Part shown: piece after piece, positions 55,192-63,982 of the stretch
Numbering within the stretch: the first letter of the stretch is position 1
Layout: each line of letters opens with the position of its first letter
Assembly (NCBI GenBank): GCA_963665045.2
Contig: CAXXJQ010000006.1
Span: 248,001 to 312,000, forward strand
Reading direction: 5' to 3'
From: JAFGRU01 sp016934985
GTDB taxonomy: Bacteria > Desulfobacterota > Desulfuromonadia > Desulfuromonadales > JAAYDE01
Length of the DNA stretch: 64,000 nt
The notes under the pieces: generated by a model
Seen by the model: only the letters and a program-made list of their open reading frames with translations
Told to the model about the DNA's origin: nothing
Databases searched by the model: none
Made by a program: the position numbers and the translations under genes

Positions 55192-56460
55192 TTAACTATT
55201 AAATGGTACATTTTTGTTTTTCTGTTCTAGAGCCTTTTCTTCCTCTTTTAACTTTTTCTGAAGCCATTGAAGTATGTTATCTCTCCGACAGTTAAGGAAC
55301 TCTGGCTTCTTGCTAGGTAAATTAAACTCTTCTTGCATAGCTTCATATAATAAATTTATCTTTTTGCGCCATTCTGGAGACTCACTGGGACCTTGAAGTT
55401 TAGTGATCTGTCCTATTAAATCAACTATTTCAATATCTTCCCATAAAAAGAAACGATTTTTTTCCATTTCATCAACCAGTTTTTTAAGAAGCCAATCTTC
55501 TATTTCGTCACGACGGCTAACTGGGAACAAAAGGTCAGGCGCATTAAACTTTTCCCGCAACGCATCCCATAAAGCACCAGTGGCCATTGCTCTTTTTTTC
55601 TCATCTTTGCCCGCCTGTACAGTCACAATATTTTTGACATGCCACATTATGTCATCATCAGCATCCAGTTTGAGAAATTCATCTTCTTTGCCTTTTACTA
55701 CATGAAGAACAATTTCAGCAACAATGTCACTCATTTTACTATCTGAAATCCGATCGAAGTCTATCCCCTGTTGAGCAAAAATACTGACGGCCTCAATAAA
55801 ACGCTTTAAACCTTTTTTAGTGTATTTTGTTCCATAGTTCATCTGATAAACAAAGGCAAAAAGTGCAGATTTTTGCTTTCCTGACAGTAATTCACTCTCG
55901 TTATCAATTTCTTCAACAACCTCATATACAAGCCTTAAAAGGTCGATATCTAATTCAAAGGGAGTGTTTTCCACATTTTTCTTGGTTTCAAAATTTGAGA
56001 ATAATTTTATGAATTCCTTATAGTCAATATTGTGCTTAAGACAAAATTCATCCATATGTCCGAATCTAGAAAGCTCAATTAGTTCCTCATCTGTAGGCAT
56101 ATATTCTTGTTTAAATGCGTAAGATCTTAATTTGTCATAAGTTACGGCGGATGTAAATACCCGCCAATTTCCAAAATCAAACGAATCTCTTATTTTTTTT
56201 CTTAAAACTTTATGAGCTTCATCCAGTAGTAAATTATCTTTTTCTATTTCATTTATATCTATCCTATCTTCTCCAGTTAATATCCAATTAACATTTAAAC
56301 CCAACCGCGCAAGGCTTTCCAATATCTTTCCTCCAGGGACGCTTTTCCCCCATTCGTAGTTTTGCCACATCTGCAAACTCACAGAACATTTTTGGGCCAT
56401 TTCTTTCTGGGTATATCCAAAATGTTCACGAGCTTCTTTTAATCGTTCAGCAATGGACAT
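55192..56460 (-). CDS. Phage repressor-like XRE protein with long C-terminal helical part
   Basis: The ATG at 56460 has TGGAGATGAA upstream; the frame is open from GTG 56481. 422 residues. The N-terminus is a Cro/C1 helix-turn-helix (ERLKEAREHFGYTQKEMAQKCSVSLQMWQNYEWGK, about residues 5-40). The remaining 350 residues are mainly charged helices (SKMSDIVAEIVLHVVKGKEDEFLKL; EWRKKINLLYEAMQEEF), with no S24 self-cleavage domain seen. It sits divergently from the Ner gene as Mu c does, so it is probably the lysogeny repressor, but of unusual size. Confidence 0.75.
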   Translation of the reverse strand: MSIAERLKEAREHFGYTQKEMAQKCSVSLQMWQNYEWGKSVPGGKILESLARLGLNVNWILTGEDRIDINEIEKDNLLLDEAHKVLRKKIRDSFDFGNWRVFTSAVTYDKLRSYAFKQEYMPTDEELIELSRFGHMDEFCLKHNIDYKEFIKLFSNFETKKNVENTPFELDIDLLRLVYEVVEEIDNESELLSGKQKSALFAFVYQMNYGTKYTKKGLKRFIEAVSIFAQQGIDFDRISDSKMSDIVAEIVLHVVKGKEDEFLKLDADDDIMWHVKNIVTVQAGKDEKKRAMATGALWDALREKFNAPDLLFPVSRRDEIEDWLLKKLVDEMEKNRFFLWEDIEIVDLIGQITKLQGPSESPEWRKKINLLYEAMQEEFNLPSKKPEFLNCRRDNILQWLQKKLKEEEKALEQKNKNVPFNS

Positions 56461-56608
56461 TTCATCTCCAAATTTCCTCACCCCCTAAAGGGTGAGGTAG
56501 GGAAACGGTTGGGGAAAAAAAGAAAGAGCAAAGGCAAGTATATTTGTTAAAAAACTCCACTATTTATAGATCAAACTTGCTTTTCTGCAAAAATGAATGG
56601 GGTAAAGA

Positions 56609-56650
56609 CAAGTTTTATTGTTTGACAACAGAAATAAAACTTGCTATTCA
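56609..56650 (+). promoter_or_regulatory. Early promoter with overlapping operator
   Basis: TTGACA (56622-56627) and TATTCA (56645-56650), 17-base spacing. An inverted repeat CAAGTTTTATT (56609-56619) / AATAAAACTTG (56633-56643) brackets the -35 box; similar CAAG-T-rich pieces occur upstream near 56535 and 56572. The arrangement is that of a repressor-controlled phage early promoter. Confidence 0.65.
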
Positions 56651-56657
56651 TTCAGAA

Positions 56658-56924
56658 ATGAAAACGCAAACATTTTACCTACCGTTACCTAAAAATGCAG
56701 ACCGCCTCATTTATGTCAGGGGCCTGCTATCTGTGAACCGAATTAAATCACGCCATATTGCTCGAAAGCTAGGTGTTCAAGAAAGCGCCGTCAGCAGGGT
56801 CTTACATGGGACTATGAAAAGTTTCCGAATTAAAAAAGCCATTGCTGATGAACTCAATATGACTTTTGAAGCTGTATGGGGTGAAAGCGAAGATAATTTA
56901 ATTTTTACCAAAAATTATAGGTAA
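56658..56924 (+). CDS. Ner-like DNA-binding protein
   Basis: 88 residues from the ATG at 56658. A helix-turn-helix (RIKSRHIARKLGVQESAVSRVLHGTMKSFRIKKAIADELNM) fills the middle, as in Ner/Nlp proteins that dampen early transcription of Mu-like phages. The start lies 8 bases after the -10 box, so the mRNA could be leaderless; an upstream start at 56544 would lie beyond the promoter. It precedes the transposase region. Confidence 0.75.
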   Translation: MKTQTFYLPLPKNADRLIYVRGLLSVNRIKSRHIARKLGVQESAVSRVLHGTMKSFRIKKAIADELNMTFEAVWGESEDNLIFTKNYR

Positions 56925-56929
56925 TCGCA

Positions 56930-57406
56930 ATGTCTAAGCGCCAGCAAAGTTCAGACGGATACAAAGACCAACTCAGTTTGTTTGATTTGTTGACAAATGA
57001 AAAGGCTGAACGCCACGAAAAATCCCAGGCCGGGGCTGCCAACATCAATGCTCGGTTGAAAGAGGCCTTGGCTTTGACCCTGAAGGAAGCCCCAAAAAGC
57101 CGTGAGCAGGTTTGCGATAAGATGACCTTTCTTCTTGGGACCGAAATCACCCGGTTTATGCTGGATGCTTGGGTTTCACCAAGCAAAGAAGGACACCGTT
57201 TCCCGGCAGAATACATCCCGGCCTTTGTTTTGGCTACAGGAAGCCTGACCTCCCTTCATGTGCTGACTGATATGTGCGGAGTGTTTGCGGTCCCTGGAGC
57301 CGACGCGCTACGCCTCGAAATTTTAAAAGAGCAGGAATCTCTCAAAGCCAAAGAACAAGGACTTAAAAAGAAATTGGCACTACTTGCCGCCCTGGAGGGG
57401 AAATAG
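56930..57406 (+). CDS. Hypothetical early phage protein
   Basis: 158 residues, starting 6 bases after the Ner-like gene. Acidic/helical N-terminus (DQLSLFDLLTNEKAERHEKSQAG), then a helical unit (PKSREQVCDKMTFLLGTEITRFMLDAWVSPSKEGHRFPAEYIPAFVLATGS) that looks like a regulatory DNA-binding fold, and a C-terminal coiled coil (ILKEQESLKAKEQGLKKKLALLA). Position between Ner and the transposase suggests a helper or regulator; I do not recognise a named family. Confidence 0.65.
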   Translation: MSKRQQSSDGYKDQLSLFDLLTNEKAERHEKSQAGAANINARLKEALALTLKEAPKSREQVCDKMTFLLGTEITRFMLDAWVSPSKEGHRFPAEYIPAFVLATGSLTSLHVLTDMCGVFAVPGADALRLEILKEQESLKAKEQGLKKKLALLAALEGK

Positions 57407-57410
57407 CGGC

Positions 57411-59390
57411 ATGGCAAAGAAGACAAAAGCCAGAGCATATTCGGCGAAACAACTCAGCGCCTTCGGGTTCGGTGAAATCAGCGGTATTCGCAAAAGGACC
57501 AAACGGGAAAGCTGCAAAATCACTATCCGAGAGGTCTCAGGAAACAAGACCAAGCACTATCTGTTTTCTACTCTCCCGGCCGAATGGCAAGAAAAGATTC
57601 ACACCGCCGAAGAGGCCGAGCGCAAAGCCTGCGAATATGAAGCAGCCCTGAAAGTCCACGATGAAGAACTGAACCGCATCGCCGAGCAAAAATACAATGA
57701 CGAAATGCGAGAAACACGCTCGAATGATTTCGCCAAAAAGAAGGAAGGCGCCAAACAAGAAGCCTATCTCCGAGCTCAAGCGGTTGCGGCATGGGAAAAC
57801 CGAGTTTACGGCGAAAAGCTGAGCAAGGGCAAAGCCTATAAACTGACGGCAAAGGAATTCAATTGTTCAGAAAACACCCTTCGGAACTGGGTCAAACTGG
57901 TGGAAGGTATTGCAAAGCCCGACCGGCCGACCGTCTTGGTCAGCCAATGCCCCGGCCGAACCGTAACCGCCGAATTTACAGAAGAAGCTTGGGAATACAT
58001 CAAAGCCGATTATCTTCGCTTCGCAAGACCAACCATAGCCGCATGTTACGACCGGGCACAGCGTATTGCCCCTTCCAAAGGCTGGAAAATCCCCTGTCTT
58101 AAAACGGTTGAGAATCGTATCAAGAGGGATATTCCCCGCAACATTTTGATTCTAAAACGCCATGGGACAGAAGCCTTGGAAGCAACCTACCCGGCACAGC
58201 AGCGGGATACAACTGTTTTTCATGCCATGGAAGCTGTTAACGGCGATGGCTATCAGTTCTGGCCATATGTCGATTTTGGTGACGGAGTAGTTACCAAAGC
58301 AACTTCCTGGGTCTGGCAGGATATTCTCTCGTCAAAAATTCTCGCCTGGCGCGTTGACGTTTCGGAAAACACCGAGGTCATTCGGCTGGCCACAGGCGAT
58401 CTGGTAAGAGACTACGGTATTCCCTCTCATTTTTGGCTGGACAACACGCGGGCAGCGGCGAACAAAACGATGACCGGCGGGGTCAAAAACCGTTTCCGCT
58501 TTAAGATCAAAGACGAAGATCCCGTAGGCGTCATACCGATGTTGGGTGCCTTGGTCCACTGGACCACTCCAGGGCATGGTCAAAGCAAACCTGTTGAAAG
58601 GGCCTTCGGCATCGGCGGGCTTTCAGAATATGTCGATAAACACCCGGCCTTTGATGGCCGTGGAACCAAGGCCAAGCCCATTCCCCTTGCCGAATTCGAA
58701 AAAATTCTTGCCGATGAAATAAAAGCCTGGAACGCCAGATCCGGTCGGCGTGGCCGGGTGGCTTTCGGCCGAAGCTTTGACGATGTTTTCCACGAATCCT
58801 ACCGGAACAGCAAGATTGTCAAGGCAACCTCTGAGCAGCAACGCCTCTTCATGCTGGCCTGCGAAAACGTCCATGTCAGCCGGGTTGATGCATCTATCAC
58901 CATGCGGTTCTACAACGGCCCCCAAGGCGAAAACCGTTATTGGAACGAAGCTTTATCACGTTATGCAGGCCGTAAGATCACGGTGCGGTTTGATCCGGCA
59001 AGCCTGCAAGGCGAAGTCTATTGCTACTCCCTTTCCGGCGATTTTATCTGTGCCGCCCAATGCATTCTAGCTGCCGGATTCAACGATGCTGATGCCGCAC
59101 GGGAGCACCACCGTCAGCGGGCCAAGCACAAAAAGGCAACCAAAGAACAGGCCAAGGCCCTTATCACTATGAAGGCCATTGAGGCTGCCCAAATGCTCCC
59201 TGAGTCTCCAGGGCCTGATGCCCCAGCTACACCCAAGATTATTCAAGGTAAATTCAAAGCCGGAAAGACACCGGAATCTATTGGGAAAGCTGTGAACAAC
59301 GACGCGGTTGAAGATATCCCGGAAGAAATGCAACGGAATTTTGAACGCGGTATGGAAATACTCCGTGAACAGCAAAAAAACCGCATTTAA
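57411..59390 (+). CDS. MuA-type DDE transposase
   Basis: ATG 57411 follows GGAGGGGAAAT; 659 residues, matching MuA (663). N-terminal DNA-binding part, then KAYKLTAKEFNCSENTLRNWVKLV (an HTH that fits the I-beta/gamma subdomains). The DDE core has Asp near 286 (YVDFGDG), Asp near 343 (FWLDNTRAAANKTM) and Glu near 394 (KPVERAFG). The C-terminal segment (600-659) is basic with EEMQRNFERGMEILREQQKNR, the region that contacts the B ATPase. It catalyses replicative transposition of the phage. Confidence 0.93.
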   Translation: MAKKTKARAYSAKQLSAFGFGEISGIRKRTKRESCKITIREVSGNKTKHYLFSTLPAEWQEKIHTAEEAERKACEYEAALKVHDEELNRIAEQKYNDEMRETRSNDFAKKKEGAKQEAYLRAQAVAAWENRVYGEKLSKGKAYKLTAKEFNCSENTLRNWVKLVEGIAKPDRPTVLVSQCPGRTVTAEFTEEAWEYIKADYLRFARPTIAACYDRAQRIAPSKGWKIPCLKTVENRIKRDIPRNILILKRHGTEALEATYPAQQRDTTVFHAMEAVNGDGYQFWPYVDFGDGVVTKATSWVWQDILSSKILAWRVDVSENTEVIRLATGDLVRDYGIPSHFWLDNTRAAANKTMTGGVKNRFRFKIKDEDPVGVIPMLGALVHWTTPGHGQSKPVERAFGIGGLSEYVDKHPAFDGRGTKAKPIPLAEFEKILADEIKAWNARSGRRGRVAFGRSFDDVFHESYRNSKIVKATSEQQRLFMLACENVHVSRVDASITMRFYNGPQGENRYWNEALSRYAGRKITVRFDPASLQGEVYCYSLSGDFICAAQCILAAGFNDADAAREHHRQRAKHKKATKEQAKALITMKAIEAAQMLPESPGPDAPATPKIIQGKFKAGKTPESIGKAVNNDAVEDIPEEMQRNFERGMEILREQQKNRI

Positions 59391-59420
59391 GCGGTATTTG
59401 AAGACCATATAAAAACGAAA

Positions 59421-59441
59421 AGCCGGGGTGCAATCCCGGCT
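59421..59441. repeat. Small hairpin between transposase and B genes
   Basis: AGCCGGG (59421-59427), 7-base loop, CCCGGCT (59435-59441). No T-tract; could tune the ratio of A to B expression. Confidence 0.4.
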
Positions 59442-59488
59442 CATCAAAACCCCTGAGGGAGCAGTTTAAATCAAAAGGAGCATAACAA

Positions 59489-60439
59489 ATGACCGATGCA
59501 GTTGTAAAGCTCAAAGAACAGTTTGGTGATCATGACGACCTAAGACAGCACTTGGCCGGTTACCTCGCCGATAATGGGTTGTCCCAGGAACGGGCAGGGA
59601 AAGAAGCGGGTATTTCTGGTTCTGCCCTGAACCAATGGATGAAGGGGAAATACCAGGGCGACAACGAAGCTGTTGCGGAAAAAATCCTGATCTGGATGGC
59701 CAGCCGAGAACGCCGGAGCGTGGCCATTCAAGGCTTCGGGAAACAGGGATTTATTGAGACAGCAACCGCTCAAAAAATCATGAACGTACTTGCTTTTGCC
59801 CAGTCCGCCGGGGACCTCTCCGTTATTTATGGCGGAGCTGGTGTAGGGAAAACAACGGCAATCCGTCACTATGCCACGGACAACCCCAACGTCTGGGTGA
59901 TCACCATGCGGCCGGATACGGCGAGCGTGGCGTCCTGCCTGGAGGAGATCGGCGATGTCATTGGGGTCAGAACCGGGAGCCGGGCCAACCGTGTTTCCCG
60001 TGATATCTGCCGCAGGCTGGAGGATACCGGCGGGCTTTTGGTTATCGACGAAGCCCAGCATCTCACCGTTCCCGCCATTGAATCCATTCGCTCCATCCAC
60101 GATGCCACCGAAATCGGGCTGGTGTTATCCGGTAACGAAACGGTTTATGCCCGCCTGAGCGGAGGTACCCGCTCCGCGAGCTTTGCCCAGCTTTTCAGCC
60201 GGGTCGGAAAACGCTTGAGGCTAACAAAATCAGAAAAAGAAGATGTTGCCTCCCTCGCCTCTAGATACGGCATCACCGGGGGCAAGGAATTATCAACTCT
60301 GATTGGTATCAGCCGGAAGCCGGGCGCTCTGCGCGGGGTGGTTAAAACCCTTCGCTTGGCTGTCATGTTTGCCGGGGATATAGCCCCCACCCAAGAACAT
60401 ATCAATGCCGCTTGGCGGGATCTAGGAGGGGAAGCATGA
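59489..60439 (+). CDS. MuB-type AAA+ ATPase
   Basis: 316 residues with AAAGGAG before the ATG. N-terminal HTH (LSQERAGKEAGISGSALNQWMKGKYQG, about 31-57) as in MuB, then AAA+ ATPase: Walker A GGAGVGKTT (115-123), Walker B LLVIDEAQH (near 183-191), sensor Asn/Thr region LVLSGNETVYARL. C-terminal DNA-binding part. MuB-type proteins polymerise on target DNA, activate the transposase and give target immunity. Ends with ATGA coupled to the next gene. Confidence 0.93.
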   Translation: MTDAVVKLKEQFGDHDDLRQHLAGYLADNGLSQERAGKEAGISGSALNQWMKGKYQGDNEAVAEKILIWMASRERRSVAIQGFGKQGFIETATAQKIMNVLAFAQSAGDLSVIYGGAGVGKTTAIRHYATDNPNVWVITMRPDTASVASCLEEIGDVIGVRTGSRANRVSRDICRRLEDTGGLLVIDEAQHLTVPAIESIRSIHDATEIGLVLSGNETVYARLSGGTRSASFAQLFSRVGKRLRLTKSEKEDVASLASRYGITGGKELSTLIGISRKPGALRGVVKTLRLAVMFAGDIAPTQEHINAAWRDLGGEA

Positions 60440-60825
60440 CTCTTAACCGGGAGAACTATATCGATTCAATCGTAACCATGTTAAATGGCTTTTCCTTTGG
60501 AGACCAGTTGGCCATCTTAGCCGCAACAATTTCATTTTTTGCTGTTCATAACCAAAGAAATAATGCCTTAGGCGACGAAAGAAACACAACACCTGATCAT
60601 CGTAAAGTTCCTAAAAAATGTAGAGAGTACAGCCGCTTTGGTGCTGTATGGGACTACATGGAGAAACTAGATGGTTTTGACACAATTGAAGGGTTGAGGC
60701 GAGAGCTTGCAACTCATTTTGGAGAAGAAAACACACCTTCAGTCAGCCACCTTCACCGGTATCTGAAAGCCAACAAATCGGTTGGTTTGGAAAGGAAACC
60801 AGGGCCATTTTCGGGGCACAGATAA
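60436..60825 (+). CDS. Small phage protein coupled to MuB-like gene
   Basis: 129 residues from the ATG at 60436, which overlaps the stop of the ATPase (ATGA). N-terminal half hydrophobic-amphipathic (MLNGFSFGDQLAILAATISFFA), C-terminal half with SHLHRYLKANKSVGLERKPG preceded by a helical segment (GAVWDYMEKLDGFDTIEGLRRELATHFG) that looks like a DNA-binding or winged-helix region. The function is unknown; the coupling suggests an accessory factor of transposition or regulation. Confidence 0.65.
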   Translation: MTLNRENYIDSIVTMLNGFSFGDQLAILAATISFFAVHNQRNNALGDERNTTPDHRKVPKKCREYSRFGAVWDYMEKLDGFDTIEGLRRELATHFGEENTPSVSHLHRYLKANKSVGLERKPGPFSGHR

Positions 60826-60946
60826 TTAAAGACCTTAAGGTGGACAAAAATAACAAATGAGCTTTGAAGGCCCGACTCACCAGAAAACCGGGGGCGTTCT
60901 CAAGAAAAAAGTAAGCTGGGTCATTCAAAGGGGGGGGGGAAACATC

Positions 60947-61255
60947 ATGACTGGCAACGAGGCGGAAAACCAATTTAGTAAAGCAAGCTGGGAACTGGAT
61001 AAGATAAAGGCACTCTTAAGGCTCTTGGTTGATGCCGCCATTGGTCAAGACGGGAGTCTTGCACAACAAGAAATTGATTGGGTGGGTTTACTGGAAATCG
61101 TCAATTCGCAGGTCGATTCTTTGAAATCTGAGCTTGGCCCGGTGGAAGCTTTTTTGGCCCAAATCAGAAACCAAGAGAATCTGGCAAGGCATTTCCGCGT
61201 TTCTCCAGGCAGGCCCACCCTCGAAACAGAAGAGCTTGCCCCTGGTGAACTCTAA
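60947..61255 (+). CDS. Hypothetical phage protein next to a 10-G tract
   Basis: 102 residues from ATG 60947. The frame is also open from an ATG at 60857, and between the two starts lies a run of ten G (60930-60939), which serves as the Shine-Dalgarno for the downstream start or would be read as Gly codons from the upstream one. The product is helical and acidic (ELDKIKALLRLLVDAAIGQDG). No family recognised. Confidence 0.55.
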   Translation: MTGNEAENQFSKASWELDKIKALLRLLVDAAIGQDGSLAQQEIDWVGLLEIVNSQVDSLKSELGPVEAFLAQIRNQENLARHFRVSPGRPTLETEELAPGEL

Positions 61256-61475
61256 AGAGGGAGGGCCGGCTCCCCACTGCTGGCACTGCAACGCAACCAG
61301 GCCACACCTGGACGGCTTTATCGAGTGGGAGCGCCGGGGGACGGAAGAGGGGGCTGGCCAAAGTCCAAACCGTGCGCTGTTTGCTTTGTGGTTGGCGGGT
61401 ATCCAGGACGGTGTATTCCAGATCCAAGGTGGTGGGTCCATGCTCCGATTGGCCCAGGAGGGAGGAATAGAAGAC

Positions 61476-61973
61476 ATGCCCACGATGAAATCCATAACAC
61501 CGGGACAGATCAAGAAGATCCACACTCTGAAAAGCGCTCTGGGTTTGGACGATGCGAGTTACAGGCAAAGGCTTGGTGCCTTCGGGGTGGAATCCTCCAA
61601 AGACCTGGATTTTCACCAGGCCAGCCTGCTCCTTGAAGACTGGGAGACCAAGGCCGTGGCTTCGGGCGTTTGGGAGAAGCGCCCCCTGACCAGGCAACAC
61701 GAAAACCTGAAAGGCCGTCCGGGCATGGCCACCCCGGCCCAACTCCGGATGATCGAAGGCATATGGGGCGAGGTTTCAAGACGGCCGGATGTTAAATCCC
61801 GAAAAGCCGCCTTGAGGACCTTCCTGGAGAAGATCACCGGCATCTCCGACCTGCGCTTTTTGGATTCCGAGGGCGCGGGAAAGATCCTGGTTGCTCTAAA
61901 AGAGATGAAGAAATCACGGACCAGGAAGAAAAAGGCCGGTAAAAATAGCCTGAATTCAAAATCGGCCCTCTGA
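61476..61973 (+). CDS. GemA/DUF1018 phage regulatory protein
   Basis: 165 residues from ATG 61476 with GGAGGAATAG upstream. The DUF1018 core (KIHTLKSALGLDDASYRQRLGAFG ... DLDFHQASLLLEDWE) is clear, then a second helical unit (TPAQLRMIEGIWGEVSRR ... KAALRTFLEKITGISDLRFLDSEGAGKILVALKEM), an arrangement known from Mu gp16/GemA, and a basic tail. In Mu, GemA modulates host gene expression. The frame remains open upstream to GTG 61245 with a CWHC pair; a longer form is possible but the ribosome-binding site favours 61476. Confidence 0.85.
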   Translation: MPTMKSITPGQIKKIHTLKSALGLDDASYRQRLGAFGVESSKDLDFHQASLLLEDWETKAVASGVWEKRPLTRQHENLKGRPGMATPAQLRMIEGIWGEVSRRPDVKSRKAALRTFLEKITGISDLRFLDSEGAGKILVALKEMKKSRTRKKKAGKNSLNSKSAL

Positions 61974-62096
61974 AGCCAGCGGCAAACTAAACCCTTGTCG
62001 AGGTACGTAAAAAAAAAGTTAAGCGATTCTGAAGAAATTTAAACGGGGTTTAAATACGGTTTTGGATTTATTCAGAGAAGAGGAGTCAAGGTTTTT

Positions 62097-62441
62097 GTGA
62101 AGAAAGAACTCTACCCAAAGATTTTAGAGGATCTCACGGACCAAATCAGTCAATTGCTCATGGCTGAAAAAATAGAGGAAGCCAGGTCATTGGAAATCGC
62201 TTTCAAGGCGGCCGAACATCTGAGACACCACTGGAAGGGGCAAAATGTCTACATCCCCGGCGGTCTCCGCTTTGAGGCCAGTCAAAAGAGCGACAATATC
62301 CTGAAAGAATTCAGCGGTCGGAATTACCGGGAGTTAAGCCGGAAATATGGAGTTAGCATTTGCTGGATCTACCACATCATCCGATTGGATAGAGAGCGAA
62401 AGCGGAAACTACGGTCTGGGCAAGCAGCCCGGAAAGGATAG
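62097..62441 (+). CDS. Mor-like middle-transcription activator
   Basis: 114 residues from GTG 62097 with AGAAGAGGAG upstream. Mor family pattern: NVYIPGGLRFEASQKSDNILKEFSGRNYRELSRKYGVSICWIYHIIRLDRERKRK, a dimerisation helix followed by an HTH. In Mu, Mor activates the middle promoter with host RNA polymerase. It is followed directly by the protease-I-like gene, 3 bases apart. Confidence 0.88.
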   Translation: MKKELYPKILEDLTDQISQLLMAEKIEEARSLEIAFKAAEHLRHHWKGQNVYIPGGLRFEASQKSDNILKEFSGRNYRELSRKYGVSICWIYHIIRLDRERKRKLRSGQAARKG

Positions 62442-62444
62442 TTC

Positions 62445-62894
62445 ATGAAAGACTGGATAACGATTTTTAATACTGGAAAGCATACAGACCGGAAGGGCCG
62501 CACCCGTTTTTTCTCAACCGGGGATCTGAACCGTATCGTTGAAAGCTACAATCCCGGCTACCAAGAAGCCCCGGTGGTCATCGGCACCGTCAAAAACACT
62601 GATCCGGCCTTCGGTTGGGTAGAAAAACTCATAAGGGACGGAAACGAACTGCGGGCCAAGTTCAAACAAATCCATCCGGAATTTCAGCAAAACCTGGAAA
62701 ATGGCCGTTACAAAAGGCGCTTCATTTCCCTCTATCCGGACGGCACTCTTAGGCATGTGGCGTTTGACGGCCCCGCTCCCGCCATTTCAGGTTTTTCAAG
62801 CTATGAAGAAGAATGGGGCGAAACCTTTGAGTTTGAAGAAGCATTTTTCGAAGATCAAAACGGAGGCTGGGCCTCTTTGACACATAAATTATGA
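62445..62894 (+). CDS. Mu protease-I-like phage protein
   Basis: 149 residues: DWITIFNTGKHTDRKGRTRFFSTGDLNRIVESYNPGYQEAPVVIGTVKNTDPAFGWVEKLIRDGNELRAKFKQIHPEFQQNLENGRYKRRFISLYPDGTLRHVAF. This matches the small N-terminal half of gpI-type head maturation proteases in Mu-like phages, where the protein cuts the scaffold. It is much shorter than a full protease-scaffold protein. The next gene may supply the scaffold part. Confidence 0.75.
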   Translation: MKDWITIFNTGKHTDRKGRTRFFSTGDLNRIVESYNPGYQEAPVVIGTVKNTDPAFGWVEKLIRDGNELRAKFKQIHPEFQQNLENGRYKRRFISLYPDGTLRHVAFDGPAPAISGFSSYEEEWGETFEFEEAFFEDQNGGWASLTHKL

Positions 62895-62929
62895 TCAACC
62901 GCTTTTAGCCACTGAAAGGAGGCCATTAA

Positions 62930-63982
62930 ATGGCAGAAAAAACCAAAGAAACCAGAGGACTTACACCACAAGAAATGTTTCGGAAAAAAGACCAGGTCCG
63001 GACCCGCCTGACGGAATTGAAACAGGAACTCAAACAGGCCATTAACGACAGAGAAGCAAAGGACGTTCACTTAAACCGCGCCAGATTACACCTCTCGGGA
63101 AACTCGGCCGACCTTAATTCAAGATCTCTGGTTCTGCCCCGGCAGGAAACCTCCGGTCGGGAACGCCAGGAACTTGAAAAAGCGGTAATGCTGGCCGAAT
63201 CTTCCCTTGCCGAAGTTGAACAATGCATAACCGAAATCCGGGGACAAATTACCGAAACCGAAAAAGAGCTTCAGAGTTACCTGGAAAACGTCACTACCAA
63301 TGATCTGCTTGAGGTTCAGAACAGACTGAACCTGGCTGAAGAAAAAATCGCTGGTATTGAAAAGGCATCTTCGGATCTGGAGGCCCGTCTTAATACGGAA
63401 GAAACAACCAGTAAACAGATGGCTGCCCTGGTTCAGAAACGGGAAGACCTGCTGGCCGATATCCTCACCGGAAACGCCACATCCAAAGACCTGGAAAAAC
63501 TGGACCGTGAAATCGCAAAAGCCAGAGAAGACGCTGAAAAGAAAAAAGCCAACGGCACCGATATCCAGACCATGAAACAGACCCGCGCCGGACTCCAGAG
63601 AAAACTGGCCAAAGCCCAAAGCGAACTCAAAGAAATCAAGGCTGAAGCCCATGAGCTTGTTTTTAACTTTTTCATGTCCGAAGCGGAAAAGGCCGGGAAA
63701 AGCTACATGCGGCAAGCTCAGGATCTGGTTACGACATTCAACCGTCTGTTTGGTCTCGGTGAAATCTTGAACACGCGGTTTTCCAAGGTCATCATTCCCG
63801 GAAGTTGGGACCGGATGACCATCCCGGCGTTTTTGCTCAAGGCATGTTCTGAAAAGCCTTTTCCGTTTGCCGACGGAGAAACCATTTATCAGAGTTATCA
63901 GCGGCAAGCCGCGGATATGTTTGAAAAAGAGGAAAGTTCTCAACTGGAGAGTCTTCGTAGCCTAGGCATAATGTTCTTCTAA
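62930..63982 (+). CDS. Phage coiled-coil protein, possible scaffold-like
   Basis: 350 residues, AAAGGAGG before the ATG. From 20 to about 230 it is almost all charged coiled coil (LTELKQELKQAINDREAK; AEEKIAGIEKASSDLEARLNTEE; REIAKAREDAEKKKANGTD). The last 120 residues are mixed with a globular-looking end (DRMTIPAFLLKACSEKPFPFADGETIYQSY). Position after the protease-like gene fits a scaffold or head-assembly helper. No family was recognised, so the role is inference from place and shape. Confidence 0.65.
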   Translation: MAEKTKETRGLTPQEMFRKKDQVRTRLTELKQELKQAINDREAKDVHLNRARLHLSGNSADLNSRSLVLPRQETSGRERQELEKAVMLAESSLAEVEQCITEIRGQITETEKELQSYLENVTTNDLLEVQNRLNLAEEKIAGIEKASSDLEARLNTEETTSKQMAALVQKREDLLADILTGNATSKDLEKLDREIAKAREDAEKKKANGTDIQTMKQTRAGLQRKLAKAQSELKEIKAEAHELVFNFFMSEAEKAGKSYMRQAQDLVTTFNRLFGLGEILNTRFSKVIIPGSWDRMTIPAFLLKACSEKPFPFADGETIYQSYQRQAADMFEKEESSQLESLRSLGIMFF

